Counted from the stretch's first letter, positions 1 to 8,722 are shown. The stretch is 64,000 bases of DNA from JBDTSW01 sp963807385 (GCA_963807385.1 CAWEBQ010000002.1:1116001-1180000), one strand, 5' to 3'. Translations and numbers: made by a program. The notes: generated by a model from the sequence alone, not told the origin.

Positions 1-917
1 AGGGCGTCGTGGACGGAGAAGGTCGCGTCCGTGTAGTCGAGGCCGCAGACCATCCCGATGCAGATCTTGTCCTCCCCCATCGGGTAGATGAAGCTGCCGC
101 CGAACTCGTTCCACTTCGCGCGCTTGCGCAGAGGCCAGCCCATCGTGTGGATGACCCGGTCAAGGGGCTTGGCGACCTTCCAGACCTCCTTGACGCCCAG
201 CTCCCAGCGCTGAGGGAGGTGGCCGTGGAGGTCGAAGTAGTCGAGCGCGGCGCCCGTGAGGTGGCCAGCGGTGCCCTCGGCGAGGACGGTGGCCTTGGCG
301 ACCAGGTCGGAGCCGGGCTCGAAGTTGCCGAGCTCGTTGCCCTCGCGGTCGCGGCCCTTGTCGCCGGAGCGCACGCCCACGACCACGCGATCCTCGACCA
401 GCAGCTTCGTTGCCGCCGTCTCGGGCAGGACGTAGACCCCGGCCTCCTCGGCCTTCTCGTTCAGGAAGCGCGAGAGCTTGGCCACCGATGTGACGTAGTT
501 GCCGTGGTTGCGGAAGTTCGGCGGCATCGGCTTCAGGGGCAGCGCGTGGCCCTTGGTCAGCAGGTAGACCGCGTCCTTCTCAACCTCCTGATAGACCGGC
601 CAATCGGACGGATCGAGGCCGGGGAAGAGCTCGCGCATCGCCGACGGGCGCATGTTCGCGCCCGAGAGCGTGTGCGCGCCGGGCGTCTTGCCCTTCTCGA
701 TCAGGGCGACCGGGACCTCGCCGAGCGACTCGGCGAGCTCCGGCTCGTCCTCGAGCAGCTGCATGACGCGGATCGCGCAGGCCAGCCCCGCCGGGCCGCC
801 CCCGACGATGGCGACGCCGACCTCGATCCGCTCGTCCTCGGGATCGGTGACCCCGCCGACGAACTCCTCGGTCGGTGAGACCGGAGGCGGGAACTCCGCT
901 GGTGCGACGCCGGTCAT
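1..917 (-). CDS. Electron transfer flavoprotein-ubiquinone oxidoreductase (partial, 3' end beyond window)
   Basis: Membrane-associated flavoprotein that passes electrons from reduced ETF to the quinone pool. The first 305 residues are visible. After an acidic, proline-rich leader of about 30 residues comes the dinucleotide-binding motif GGGPAG (residues 39-44), followed by FixC/ETF-QO-type sequence. The C-terminal part with the 4Fe-4S cluster lies off the left edge, so it cannot be checked. The ATG at 917 lies 10 bp after the etfA stop, so this is the third gene of an etfB-etfA-ETF-QO operon. Family identity is clear; only a FixC-type alternative (nitrogen fixation) would compete, and nothing nearby supports that. 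Confidence 0.88.
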   Translation of the reverse strand, partial: MTGVAPAEFPPPVSPTEEFVGGVTDPEDERIEVGVAIVGGGPAGLACAIRVMQLLEDEPELAESLGEVPVALIEKGKTPGAHTLSGANMRPSAMRELFPGLDPSDWPVYQEVEKDAVYLLTKGHALPLKPMPPNFRNHGNYVTSVAKLSRFLNEKAEEAGVYVLPETAATKLLVEDRVVVGVRSGDKGRDREGNELGNFEPGSDLVAKATVLAEGTAGHLTGAALDYFDLHGHLPQRWELGVKEVWKVAKPLDRVIHTMGWPLRKRAKWNEFGGSFIYPMGEDKICIGMVCGLDYTDATFSVHDA

Positions 918-927
918 GGCGCTCCCC

Positions 928-1908
928 TCAACCGCCCTTCTTCGCCTTGATCGCCTCGGTCAGCTTCGGCAGGATCTTGTGGAGATCGCCGACGACGCCG
1001 AGGTCGCAGTACTCGAAGATCGGCGCGTTCGGGTCCTTGTTGATCGCGAGGATGTTCTCCGAGTTCTGCATGCCGACCTTGTGCTGGATCGCCCCCGAGA
1101 CGCCGGCGCCCAGATACAGCTTCGGGGCGACGGTCTTGCCCGTCTGGCCGATCTGGGTCGCGTAGGGAATCCAGCCCGCATCGACGATGGCGCGGGTCGC
1201 GGCGACCTCGCCGCCCAGCGCCCCGGCCAGCTCACGAGCGACGGAGAGGTTCTCCTCGCCGCCGAAGCCTCGGCCTGAGCCGACCAGGATGTCGGCTTCG
1301 GTGATGTCCACGCCGCCCTCGTCGCCCGACTCGCCGCGGGTGACCATCCGCGCCTTGGTCGAGAACTCGGACAGTTCCACCTCGACATCCACGACCTCGG
1401 CGTCGCCGGAGCCGTTCTCCTTCACGTCGAACGCGTTCAGGCGTCCGATGATCACCGCCGGCTCGGAGAGGTAGCCGACATCCACGATCGCGGAGTCCTG
1501 CAGCACCGGTCGCTCGGCGACCAGCTTGCCGCCGTCGGCCTTCACCGCGGTGACCTCCATGGTCACCCCGGCGCCGAGCCGCGCGGTGAGGCCGGCCCCG
1601 ATCTCGAAGCCGAGCAGCCCGCCGCCGAACAGCGCGTAGCCGTAGTCGTTCTCCGTGATGACCTTCGCCATCGCGTCGACGACCGGCTGCGCGAGGCCCT
1701 CGGGCACGGACTTGGCGCGGTAGACCTTCGCCGCGCCGTACTTGCCCAGTGCCGCGGCCGCGGCATCGTCGACGTCGCCGACGACCAGCGCCGCCGCCTC
1801 GCCGCCGATCTCACCGGCGAGCCTCGCGGCCTCGGTGATCGCGCCCAGGGAGTTGTTGTTGAACTCGCCCTCGTCGGAGTGCAGGGCGTAGACGAGAATG
1901 CCCGCCAT
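928..1908 (-). CDS. etfA: Electron transfer flavoprotein alpha subunit
   Basis: FAD-carrying subunit of the ETF heterodimer, which accepts electrons from acyl-CoA dehydrogenases. It has 326 residues, the usual length. The N-terminal half is the adenine-nucleotide-alpha-hydrolase-like domain. The C-terminal third carries the FAD-binding signature, with the GQTGKTVAPKLY and GVSGAIQH motifs and the NSENILAIN stretch. Its ATG directly abuts the etfB stop codon (no gap), so translation is probably coupled. The partner dehydrogenase is probably the acyl-CoA dehydrogenase at 19410-20555, although it lies elsewhere in the window. Confidence 0.95.
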   Translation of the reverse strand: MAGILVYALHSDEGEFNNNSLGAITEAARLAGEIGGEAAALVVGDVDDAAAAALGKYGAAKVYRAKSVPEGLAQPVVDAMAKVITENDYGYALFGGGLLGFEIGAGLTARLGAGVTMEVTAVKADGGKLVAERPVLQDSAIVDVGYLSEPAVIIGRLNAFDVKENGSGDAEVVDVEVELSEFSTKARMVTRGESGDEGGVDITEADILVGSGRGFGGEENLSVARELAGALGGEVAATRAIVDAGWIPYATQIGQTGKTVAPKLYLGAGVSGAIQHKVGMQNSENILAINKDPNAPIFEYCDLGVVGDLHKILPKLTEAIKAKKGG

Positions 1909-2700
1909 CTAAATCAGCTTCCTTTCGTCGAGCCAGGCGACGATCTTCTCGACCGTCTCGTTGGTGTCCTCGTCCTCGATGATCTCGCCGGCCTGCTTCT
2001 CGGCAGGCGGATTGATCGCGAGGACCGCGGTCTTGGACCCGGCCTCACCGACCCGGTCGGCCTCGATGCCGACATCGCCGTTGGCCTTCGTATCGAGCGG
2101 CTTCTTCTTCGCACCCATGATCGCCTTGAGGCTCGGGTAGCGGGGCTCGTTGATCGCATCGCCGACCGAGATCACGGCCGGCAGGTCGATCTCGACCGTG
2201 TCGTAGCCGTACTCCGCCTGCCGCTGGCAGGTCAGCTTGCCGTCCGCGATGTCCATCTTGATCACCTGAGTGAGCGACGGCATCTTCAGATGGTCGGCCA
2301 CGACGGCCCCGATCGTGTAGCACTCGCCGTCGTCCGACTGCTGGCCCAGCAGCACCAGGTCGGGGCTCTCGGACTCGAGCACCTTGGCCAGCGCGTAGCC
2401 GGTGGCGCAGACGTCTGAGCCCTCGAGCCCGGCGTCGGTGAGATGCACCGAGCGGTCGGCGCCGAGCGCGACGGCCTTGTGGAGCGCGCGGACGGCGCTC
2501 TCGGGGCCCATGGTCACGGCGACGATCTCGTCCACCTCGGCGTTGCCGCCCTCGCGGATCTGCATCGCGGCCTCGATGCCATGGGTATCGAACGGGTTCA
2601 GGTTCTTCTCGCCGGAGCGATCGAGCCGTTTGGTGTCCGGGTCGATCCGCTTCTGTACGGCGGCGTCTGGAACCTCTTTGACGAGGCAACAGATCTTCAA
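1909..2700 (-). CDS. etfB: Electron transfer flavoprotein beta subunit
   Basis: AMP-binding subunit of ETF, 263 residues, with the family N-terminus KICCLVKEVPD and the conserved GECYTIGAVVADHL region. The start is TTG at 2700. It is chosen because a perfect Shine-Dalgarno AAGGAGG (2707-2713) sits 6 nt upstream and the protein family begins exactly there. It is the first gene of the etf operon. The upstream region holds a TetR/FadR-like palindrome (2805-2820), so control by acyl-CoA or fatty acids is likely. Confidence 0.95.
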   Translation of the reverse strand: MKICCLVKEVPDAAVQKRIDPDTKRLDRSGEKNLNPFDTHGIEAAMQIREGGNAEVDEIVAVTMGPESAVRALHKAVALGADRSVHLTDAGLEGSDVCATGYALAKVLESESPDLVLLGQQSDDGECYTIGAVVADHLKMPSLTQVIKMDIADGKLTCQRQAEYGYDTVEIDLPAVISVGDAINEPRYPSLKAIMGAKKKPLDTKANGDVGIEADRVGEAGSKTAVLAINPPAEKQAGEIIEDEDTNETVEKIVAWLDERKLI

Positions 2701-2706
2701 GTCGAG

Positions 2707-2713
2707 CCTCCTT
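2707..2713 (-). promoter_or_regulatory. Shine-Dalgarno that fixes the etfB TTG start
   Basis: On the minus strand the sequence reads AAGGAGG, six nucleotides before TTG. It is a full match to the anti-SD and the reason the non-ATG start is accepted. Confidence 0.85.
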
Positions 2714-2804
2714 GGGCGGGCAGTGGGGGTTGTGGTCGAGCCGGGGGAAGGGCGCTTGCCCTTACCCGGCGGCGGGTGATCATAACCGGTTCGAACACAT
2801 GTTT

Positions 2805-2820
2805 GACTGACTAGTCAATC
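2805..2820. promoter_or_regulatory. FadR/TetR-like operator palindrome upstream of the etf operon
   Basis: GACTGACTAGTCAATC is a 16-nt palindrome with 7 of 8 half-site bases matching, around the perfect core TGACTAGTCA. It resembles the operator of TetR-family fatty-acid-degradation repressors (Bacillus FadR type, core TGACTAGTCA). It lies 105 bp upstream of etfB. A -10-like TATGAT (2779-2784, minus strand) lies between it and the gene, but I see no convincing -35. No fadR gene is in this window. The regulator assignment is inferred. Confidence 0.55.
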
Positions 2821-2903
2821 GGTGCCCCCGGCCCGGGCTGGACACTCGGAGCTCACGCTGACAGGCGTCGCGCTCTGTGCGCCAGGCTGACGCAGGGACT
2901 GAG

Positions 2904-3314
2904 TCAGACCCGCGCGCCCACGGCGCCGCGAATGAACTCCACGATGTCGTCCGTGGGAGAACCCGGGGTGAAGATCTCGTCCACACCGAGCTTCTTGAGC
3001 TCCGGGATGTCGTCGCTGGGGATCGTCCCCCCCACCGTGAGAACCACGTCCTCCACGCCCTGCTCCTTGAGGAGCTCGACCACGCGCGGGACCAGCGTCA
3101 TGTGCGCACCGGAGAGGATCGAGAGGCCGACCGCGTCGGCGTCCTCCTGGATCACCGTCGCGGCGATCTGCTCCGGCGTCTGATGCAGGCCCGTGTAGAT
3201 GACCTCCATGCCCGCGTCGCGGAGGGCACGCGCGATGATCTTGGCCCCGCGATCGTGCCCGTCGAGGCCGGGCTTGGCCACGACGACTCGGATCTTGCGG
3301 GCGGCGGCTTCCAC
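2904..3314 (-). CDS. Methylmalonyl-CoA mutase, B12-binding (small) subunit
   Basis: A stand-alone cobalamin-binding domain of 136 residues. The DxHxxG motif is present (D18, H20, G23), with H20 the expected lower axial ligand of cobalt, followed by the SGAHM and GGTIP motifs of the B12 Rossmann fold. It pairs with the separate large subunit at 3697-5358, as in archaeal and some actinobacterial two-polypeptide mutases that interconvert methylmalonyl-CoA and succinyl-CoA. The start is GTG at 3314. One small gene (3340-3654) separates the two subunits on the same strand. Confidence 0.93.
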   Translation of the reverse strand: MEAAARKIRVVVAKPGLDGHDRGAKIIARALRDAGMEVIYTGLHQTPEQIAATVIQEDADAVGLSILSGAHMTLVPRVVELLKEQGVEDVVLTVGGTIPSDDIPELKKLGVDEIFTPGSPTDDIVEFIRGAVGARV

Positions 3315-3339
3315 GGCGCGGAAAGCGTAGCCGCTGAGG

Positions 3340-3654
3340 CTAAGAGCCGAAGCCGGTAAGCGCCGCGATGAGGGCGATGACGGTGGCCAGGATCGCCACG
3401 ATCGCGAGCATCCCGCCGAGGGACAGGAACGCGGTCTTTACGCCTTTTTCCTCGTCGTCGATGCCGTGGGGGTTCTCGGTGTCGATGATCACGTCGCCCT
3501 CAGAGTCCTCGCTGATCGAGTCCTCGCGCGCACGCATCTGAGCGGCCTCCTCGGCGCTCTCGCGGTCCGGATGATTGGTGACCGCGACTCCGTCCTCCAC
3601 GTTGACGACGTCCCAGCCATCGACTTCGCTCGGCTGCACCTTGAGATCAGTCAT
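3340..3654 (-). CDS. Small membrane-anchored protein with DUF2188-like N-terminus
   Basis: 104 residues. The N-terminal 45 residues (GWDVVN...HPDRESAEEAA) look like the short DUF2188-type fold, which carries a tryptophan and a residue-tagging helix. An acidic linker follows, and one transmembrane helix spans roughly residues 75-100, so it is tail-anchored with the N-domain in the cytoplasm. It lies between the two mutase subunit genes on the same strand. Whether it has anything to do with the mutase is unknown. The function is not recognised. Confidence 0.7.
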   Translation of the reverse strand: MTDLKVQPSEVDGWDVVNVEDGVAVTNHPDRESAEEAAQMRAREDSISEDSEGDVIIDTENPHGIDDEEKGVKTAFLSLGGMLAIVAILATVIALIAALTGFGS

Positions 3655-3696
3655 GGGAACCGGATACCCGGCTCGGGACTGGGAAAACGCGACGGG

Positions 3697-5358
3697 CTAG
3701 AAAACCGGCTGCTCGGTGAAGGTCCCGAAGACCTCCTGGAGGGCGGCGACCATCTCGCCCTCGGAGGCTCGAACGCGCGCGGCGGCCAGGAAGTACGGCA
3801 TCAGGTTCTCCCCCTCCTTCGCGGCGGCCGCCTTGAGCTCCGCGAGCGCCGAACCCACCGCTCCGGAGTCGCGCCCTGCCTTCGTGGCGGCGAGCCGCCC
3901 GGCCTGCTTGCGCTCCATCTCGGGGTCGATCTTGAGCGTGGGGATCTGCTCCTCGTCGTCGAGCTCGTACTCGTTGACGCCGACCACGATCCGCTTGCGC
4001 TGGTCCACCTCATGCTGATAGCGGAAGGCCGCGTCGGCAATCTCGCGCTGCGGGTAACCGCGCTTCACCGCTTCAACCATTCCGCCCAGCTCGTCGATGC
4101 GGTCGAAGTATCCCCGCGCGGCCTCCTCCATCTCGTCGGTGAGCCTCTCGACGAAGTAGGCGCCGCCGAGCGGATCGATCGTGTTCGTGACACCGGTCTC
4201 ATGCGCGATCACCTGCTGTGTGCGTAGCGCGATCTGAACCGCCTCCTCGGTCGGCAGGGCCAGCGCCTCGTCGTAGGAGTTGGTGTGAAGCGACTGGGTG
4301 CCGCCCAGCACGCCCGCGAGTGCCTCAATCGTCGTGCGCACGATGTTCACCAGGGGCTGCTGCGCGGTCAAGGAGACGCCCGCAGTCTGGGTGTGAAACC
4401 GCATTCGCAGAGCCTCGGGCGTCGTGGCGCCGTAGGTGTCGCGCAGCTCGGTGGCCCAGATCCTGCGGGCGGCGCGGTACTTCGCGATCTCCTCGAAGAA
4501 GTCGAGGTGGGCGTTGAAGAAGAAGCTCAGGCGGGGGGCGAAATCGTCAACGTCGAGCCCGCGCTCGATCGCCCGCTCGACGTAGGTGAATCCGTCCTTC
4601 AGCGTGAACGCCAGCTCCTGCTGGGCGGTCGAGCCGGCCTCGCGGATGTGGTAGCCGGAGATCGAGATCGGGTGCCAGCGCGGCATCTCGGCCGAGCACC
4701 ACTCGATCATGTCGGTGACCAGGCGCATCGCCGGGTCGATCGGGAAGCACCACTCCTTCTGGGCGATGTACTCCTTGAGGATGTCGGTCTGGATCGTGCC
4801 GCCGAGGCGATCCGGGGTGATCCCCTTCTCCTCGGCGGCGACCACGTAGAAGGCGAGCAGCATCGCCGCCGGGGCGTTGATCGTCATCGACACCGTCACC
4901 TCGTCGAGCGGGATCCCGTCGAACAGGGTCTCCATATCGTCCACGGTGTCGAGGGCGACGCCCTCCACCCCCACCTCGCCGAGCGAACGGGCGTGGTCGG
5001 AGTCGAGCCCCATCAGCGTCGGCATGTCGAACGCGGTCGAGAGGCCGGTCTGGCCGTGGTCGAGCAGGTAGCGGAAGCGCTGGTTGGTCTCCTCGACCGT
5101 GCCGAAGCCGGCGAACTGGCGCATCGTCCACAGCCTTCCCCGGTACATCGACGGGTAGACACCGCGCGTATACGGAAACTCCCCCGGATGACCAAGGTCG
5201 CGGTCGGCGTCCCAGCCCTCGAGATCCTCCTCGGTGTAGAGGGGCTCGACCGGCTGGCCGGAGATCGTCTCGAAGGGCGCATCGCGCTCGGGCTTGGCGG
5301 AGTACGCCTCCTCCCGCCACTGGTGCGCGCGCCGACGCGCGTCGGGCTCGATGGCCAT
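3697..5358 (-). CDS. Methylmalonyl-CoA mutase, large (catalytic TIM-barrel) subunit
   Basis: 553 residues, the usual size of the alpha-type large subunit without a B12 domain. It contains the substrate-barrel signature (RGVYPSMY, TAFDMPTLMGLDSDH), the TQTAGVSLTAQQP motif and LGGTQSLHTNSYDEA. It needs the B12 subunit at 2904-3314 and the MeaB chaperone, which is encoded 16 kb away (21345-22310). The start ATG is at 5358. The reading frame stays open for about 100 more codons upstream, but family N-termini begin here, and a -10-like TAGAAT 7 nt before this ATG suggests a leaderless message. A 187-bp duplicate of this 5' end sits at 9726-9912. Confidence 0.95.
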   Translation of the reverse strand: MAIEPDARRRAHQWREEAYSAKPERDAPFETISGQPVEPLYTEEDLEGWDADRDLGHPGEFPYTRGVYPSMYRGRLWTMRQFAGFGTVEETNQRFRYLLDHGQTGLSTAFDMPTLMGLDSDHARSLGEVGVEGVALDTVDDMETLFDGIPLDEVTVSMTINAPAAMLLAFYVVAAEEKGITPDRLGGTIQTDILKEYIAQKEWCFPIDPAMRLVTDMIEWCSAEMPRWHPISISGYHIREAGSTAQQELAFTLKDGFTYVERAIERGLDVDDFAPRLSFFFNAHLDFFEEIAKYRAARRIWATELRDTYGATTPEALRMRFHTQTAGVSLTAQQPLVNIVRTTIEALAGVLGGTQSLHTNSYDEALALPTEEAVQIALRTQQVIAHETGVTNTIDPLGGAYFVERLTDEMEEAARGYFDRIDELGGMVEAVKRGYPQREIADAAFRYQHEVDQRKRIVVGVNEYELDDEEQIPTLKIDPEMERKQAGRLAATKAGRDSGAVGSALAELKAAAAKEGENLMPYFLAAARVRASEGEMVAALQEVFGTFTEQPVF

Positions 5359-5365
5359 GGCCGGG

Positions 5366-5371
5366 ATTCTA
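5366..5371 (-). promoter_or_regulatory. -10 element of a probable leaderless mcm promoter
   Basis: TAGAAT on the minus strand ends 7 nt before the ATG, so transcription would begin at or next to the start codon. No SD is present. The -35 region is weak. The duplicated mcm fragment at 9726-9912 kept this hexamer but lost the ATG. Confidence 0.5.
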
Positions 5372-5623
5372 CGGGCGCCTGAAGCCGCGACCGGGGCGGG
5401 GTAGGTTCGACCGATGACCGTGGACAGGCGGTGGCTGACGCGGATGCTCCAGCGCCCACCGCCATCGGCTTCTCCGCCGCTCCGTGTAGGGTGGCCCGCA
5501 TGGGGGATCCGGGGGTTCACGAACGGGCGGGGGAATGCCTGCGGCAACTCCCCTGTCCTGGCGGGCTGCGTCCGTCTCCGGCCTGATCGAAAATCCGGTG
5601 GGCTAGACCGACGAGAGGAACGG

Positions 5624-6865
5624 ATGGGTCTTTTCAAGCGCGCGATGGACACGGCGGCCAGCAAGGTCCAGTCCTACGCGGACGCTCCGGATCTGCAGAG
5701 TTACGCGGCCGGGCACGGGCTGACGTACGTAGGCAACGAGGCACGGATCCTGGGAGTGGGCGGAGTCAACACGTCCAGCGACAACTTCAACCTCATGCAC
5801 GGGTCGCTGCCCGGAGGCGTGGTCGGAGCACTCTGCCACGTCAAGCAGGCGACTGGCGAGACTCCGAGCGACTCACCCTCAGGCGGGCAGACGACGCACT
5901 CGGCCCACACGAGGATCGCGACCAATCTTCCGGAGGCACTGGGCTCGCTGCGGAGCTTCGAGCTGACCAACAACGCCACCAGCCACTACATGCGCCCCGT
6001 GGTCGACGCCTTCAATTCGGAGGTGGACCTGGAACCGCTCGGGTTCAACGGCGGCGCGGCATGGGGAATGGCAGCGGCGGTAGGGACGGACCTGACCTTG
6101 CTCCAGCAGTTGCTGAGCACCGACTTCGGGGCGCGCCTCCGGGCGCTCGGAGGCCGCTTCTACCTCGTCTACGACCAGGGCACGCTGTTCCTGGGTAGCG
6201 GCGACGGCTACGCCACTGGGCCGGAGCTTGACGCGCTATGCGAACAGCTCGGCGGCCTCGCCAACACGCTGCGCGAGGCGGCCCTGGCGGCAGCGCGGCC
6301 CCAGGCGTTCGACGCCGAGCTGCCGGCGCCCGCGTGGCTGAGCGAGGCGGCTCCGCAGCAGGCGCCGCCCAGGAAGTTCATGGGGATGTCGGTCCAGGTC
6401 GGGGCGAGCACCCGTGCCGCGAGCGACGGCATCGGCGGCCTGGGCGAACCGCTGTGCGAGCCGTATCGCGGGGCAGTCGCGAACTTCTCGCAGGCGACCG
6501 GCGCAACTCTCGAGGACGCCCTCGCCTTCCACCGGGCGCACCCCGCTGCCCCGGTGCCGGGGCGGGCGTACGCCGTGGCCCGCGCTCAACTCGAGTCGGG
6601 GGGCACCGGGCGCATCGCCTTCTGCACCCCGCACGGCGGACCGGAGGGAGGGCTGACCGCGGTGATCTCTCAGGTGACCGAAGGCACGCCCGATGTGGCG
6701 ATCCCGATCGGTGGCGACGCCGCATCGACGCAGATCGCCGTGGGGGGCGGGCTCATGGCCGCGTGGCGGTACTCGCCGGCGGGCGAGATCGACGCCGCCG
6801 CCATCGGCGCCCTCTCTCAGCAGGCCTGGAACCACGCGCGCGCGCAGGGCTGGGTGGCCGCATAG
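5624..6865 (+). CDS. Paralogous protein of unknown function, copy A
   Basis: 413 residues. It is one of three related proteins in this window (with 11317-12489 and 12495-13682). Shared features in order: an MGL start; a short helix; a PDLxxYA segment; the LPGGxVGxLCH motif (about residue 62); a VPEA segment; a repeated small-residue domain ending in PQAFDAxLPxPxW; and a C-terminal half with GGLGExLxEP, AFHRAHPxxPVPGxAYAV and GGLMAAW. No signal peptide or transmembrane helix is seen, so it is probably cytoplasmic. ATG 5624 has an SD-like GAGAGGA nine to ten nt upstream. I do not recognise the family. Confidence 0.8.
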   Translation: MGLFKRAMDTAASKVQSYADAPDLQSYAAGHGLTYVGNEARILGVGGVNTSSDNFNLMHGSLPGGVVGALCHVKQATGETPSDSPSGGQTTHSAHTRIATNLPEALGSLRSFELTNNATSHYMRPVVDAFNSEVDLEPLGFNGGAAWGMAAAVGTDLTLLQQLLSTDFGARLRALGGRFYLVYDQGTLFLGSGDGYATGPELDALCEQLGGLANTLREAALAAARPQAFDAELPAPAWLSEAAPQQAPPRKFMGMSVQVGASTRAASDGIGGLGEPLCEPYRGAVANFSQATGATLEDALAFHRAHPAAPVPGRAYAVARAQLESGGTGRIAFCTPHGGPEGGLTAVISQVTEGTPDVAIPIGGDAASTQIAVGGGLMAAWRYSPAGEIDAAAIGALSQQAWNHARAQGWVAA

Positions 6866-6914
6866 ACGCGGCAACCCGGCCCGAGATCTCGAGGTGCGGC
6901 CCCCGAGTCGAGGC

Positions 6915-7280
6915 CTACGCGACTGCCGACGGTGAGCGATCGCCCTTGCAGACGGTGCCCATTGGGGTCTTGTAGCGGTTGATCTTCGCGTACAGCGTGT
7001 TCCCGCCCTGCATCGGGATGGTGACGCTGTACTTGCCACTCTCCGAGGCGAACGTCTTCCCCACGGTCGTCGTGTTCGGGCCGTCCTTGCGCTTGATCAG
7101 CACCTTGCGGCCAACGACGCAGTCCGCTGCGCTCGAGGTCACCTTGCCCTTGAACTTCGCCCCGTGGATCGACATCGTCACCTCCGAGGAAACCGGCGCC
7201 TTGGCTGCGGCGGGCGCGACCGCCCAGACCAGCGCCACGACGGTGGTCACCGCGAGCACGTTGATGCGACGGACAGACAT
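6915..7280 (-). CDS. Small secreted beta-sandwich-like protein
   Basis: 121 residues with a clear signal peptide: basic MSVRR, a hydrophobic core, then an AxA-type cleavage site near residue 26. The mature part is about 95 residues with two cysteines (CVVGRKV near the middle, TVCKGDR at the end) and a pattern like short carboxypeptidase-regulatory/Ig-like modules common in Solirubrobacterales secretomes. The start is ATG 7280, preceded by an AGGGGG Shine-Dalgarno. A longer frame (to 7328) exists, but the signal peptide argues against it. The function is unknown. Confidence 0.75.
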   Translation of the reverse strand: MSVRRINVLAVTTVVALVWAVAPAAAKAPVSSEVTMSIHGAKFKGKVTSSAADCVVGRKVLIKRKDGPNTTTVGKTFASESGKYSVTIPMQGGNTLYAKINRYKTPMGTVCKGDRSPSAVA

Positions 7281-7381
7281 AATGAACCCCCTGGTCCCGA
7301 TTAGTGGTTGGGCCGGCACATTAGCCACCGACCGCGCGGGAAAGCGACACCTCCCAGTGAGGGTGGTCCGCGGGCCCGGGC

Positions 7382-8371
7382 TCAGGGCGCGATGCGGATC
7401 CCGATCGGGTTGGAGAGGTCGGTCCCGTTGATCAGGGTCTGGTCGCCGGTGTCGAGGTCGACGCTGTAGATCCCGCCGGTTCCGGAGGGGGCGTAGTAGT
7501 CGGCGACGGCGGCCGTGTTGCTGTCGAGCAGCGCGATCCCGCTGGGATTTCGCAGCGGCCCGCCGCGCGCGAGCGTCTTCTGATCGCCGGTTCGGAGGTT
7601 CACCTTGAACACCGCACCCGGCGCCAAGTATGTGTTTGTGTCCGTGACCAGAGCGCTCTTTGAACCCATCATGGTGAGCATCTGGGGGAAGACGAACTTG
7701 CCCTTCCTGCTCACCGGCTCCTGCTTCCCGGAGTTCGCATTGACCTCGATGACGGCCCCCCGCCCCTTGTTGTCGTGGTAGGCGCTGGCGTCGCTTACGA
7801 GCAGCTTGGCCCCGCCCGCCGCCACGATGCCGAACGGCGAGGCGAGGGCGCCCGCCTTTGTGACCGACGACTGTTTCCCGGTCGCGATGTCGACCTCGAT
7901 CACCCTCCGCGGGGGCGAGTAGTCGGCGACGAAGAGTGAGTCCCCCCTGCGATCGATCGCGATCGGATTCTTGAACAGCTCCTGGCCGCCTGCCGCGTCC
8001 GAGATCGAGTTGCTGGAGATAGCGGTCTGTGCCCCGGTGATGCTGTCGATCCGGCGTATTCCCCCGGTTCGCCCGAAGGCGTCGCGATCGACCACGAAGA
8101 TGTCGCCGTCATCGGCGAAGGTGACGTCGGCGGGGAAGGCGAACGATCCGCTGGAGAGCAGGGACGCGGCACCCGTCACCGGGTCCACCGCCTTGAGCGC
8201 CTTATTCACGGAGTCGGCGACGATGATGTCGCCCGAGTCGTAGATGGTCGCGCCGCGCGCCCCCCGCCCGGAGTCCGGGACGACGACGGCGAGGACGGCA
8301 AGGGCGGCGACGGCCGCGAGCGACATTGCGATCAGGCCCCTGCCCCCGCCGACGCGCACCTGGTTCGCCAT
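7382..8371 (-). CDS. Secreted beta-propeller (NHL/Vgb-like) protein
   Basis: 329 residues. The N-terminal signal or membrane segment spans residues 12-31. About six repeats of the type 'D-x-x-G/T-G-x-x-x-x-I/V ... P-x-G/D-I/V-x-x...' follow, as in NHL or virginiamycin-lyase-like propellers (for example PVTGAASLLSSG, SITGAQTAIS, IATGKQSSV, LRTGDQKTL, LDTGDQTLI). The function is unknown; such proteins usually act as binding scaffolds. A GGAGGGAGGG SD region precedes the ATG at 8371. It is the last gene on this strand before the duplicated-fragment zone. Confidence 0.82.
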   Translation of the reverse strand: MANQVRVGGGRGLIAMSLAAVAALAVLAVVVPDSGRGARGATIYDSGDIIVADSVNKALKAVDPVTGAASLLSSGSFAFPADVTFADDGDIFVVDRDAFGRTGGIRRIDSITGAQTAISSNSISDAAGGQELFKNPIAIDRRGDSLFVADYSPPRRVIEVDIATGKQSSVTKAGALASPFGIVAAGGAKLLVSDASAYHDNKGRGAVIEVNANSGKQEPVSRKGKFVFPQMLTMMGSKSALVTDTNTYLAPGAVFKVNLRTGDQKTLARGGPLRNPSGIALLDSNTAAVADYYAPSGTGGIYSVDLDTGDQTLINGTDLSNPIGIRIAP

Positions 8372-8450
8372 CAGACCCTCCCTCCGTTGCCGGCTATCCG
8401 CCCCGCTGGTTGGGACGAGGCTACACCGCTATGAGGCTCATGGCCAGGAA

Positions 8451-8560
8451 ACCTTCCCCGGGTGGGCCCATGAGAAGGGCCTGGCCACTGCCGTCGAGAA
8501 CGCGCCGCTCCACGGGATCGCGCTTCAGACCCATGGCGACATCCAGTCGAGCATCTGCAC
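8451..8560 (+). pseudogene. Remnant of the N-terminus of a fourth copy of the 413/390/395-residue family
   Basis: The translation FPGWAHEKGL...GIALQTHGDIQSSIC aligns with residues about 18-50 of the protein at 12495-13682 (LAGWAQERDL...GIALQSRGDLGSNIC). The similarity begins and ends abruptly. No start codon context or continuation follows. It is one of four gene scraps packed between 8.45 and 9.91 kb. Confidence 0.65.
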
Positions 8561-8585
8561 TACCCGCACCCCGAGGGCCGCGCCG

Positions 8586-8720
8586 CTAACCGGGGCTCCT
8601 CGCCAGGCTTGCTGCTGCCGCGGGGCCCTTCCCGGCCTTCGCCGGGGCGCGCACCTTGCACTCGTAACGGCGGTTCGGAGTCAGGCGATTCACGATGATG
8701 GGCGACGAGGCGGCCCCAGT
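8586..8720 (-). pseudogene. Remnant C-terminus of an FN3-type secreted protein
   Basis: On the minus strand the frame ending at TAG (8586-8588) reads SSPIIVNRLTPNRRYECKV followed by an AGKGPAA stretch. This matches the last 40 residues of the secreted protein at 9959-11164 (SSPITVRPLKPGKRYECKV, AGKGPAA). Upstream of about 8720 the similarity is lost. It is a duplicated scrap, not a gene. Confidence 0.65.
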
Positions 8721-8722
8721 TG

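Noticed and set aside
2803..2818. TTGACT as a -35 for etfB
   Set aside because: No -10 is found at 16-18 nt; the nearest TATGAT is 28 nt away. The sequence is better explained as part of the operator palindrome.
5359..5664. 102-codon upstream extension of the mcm frame
   Set aside because: Arginine-rich shadow sequence running into the divergent gene. The family starts at 5358.
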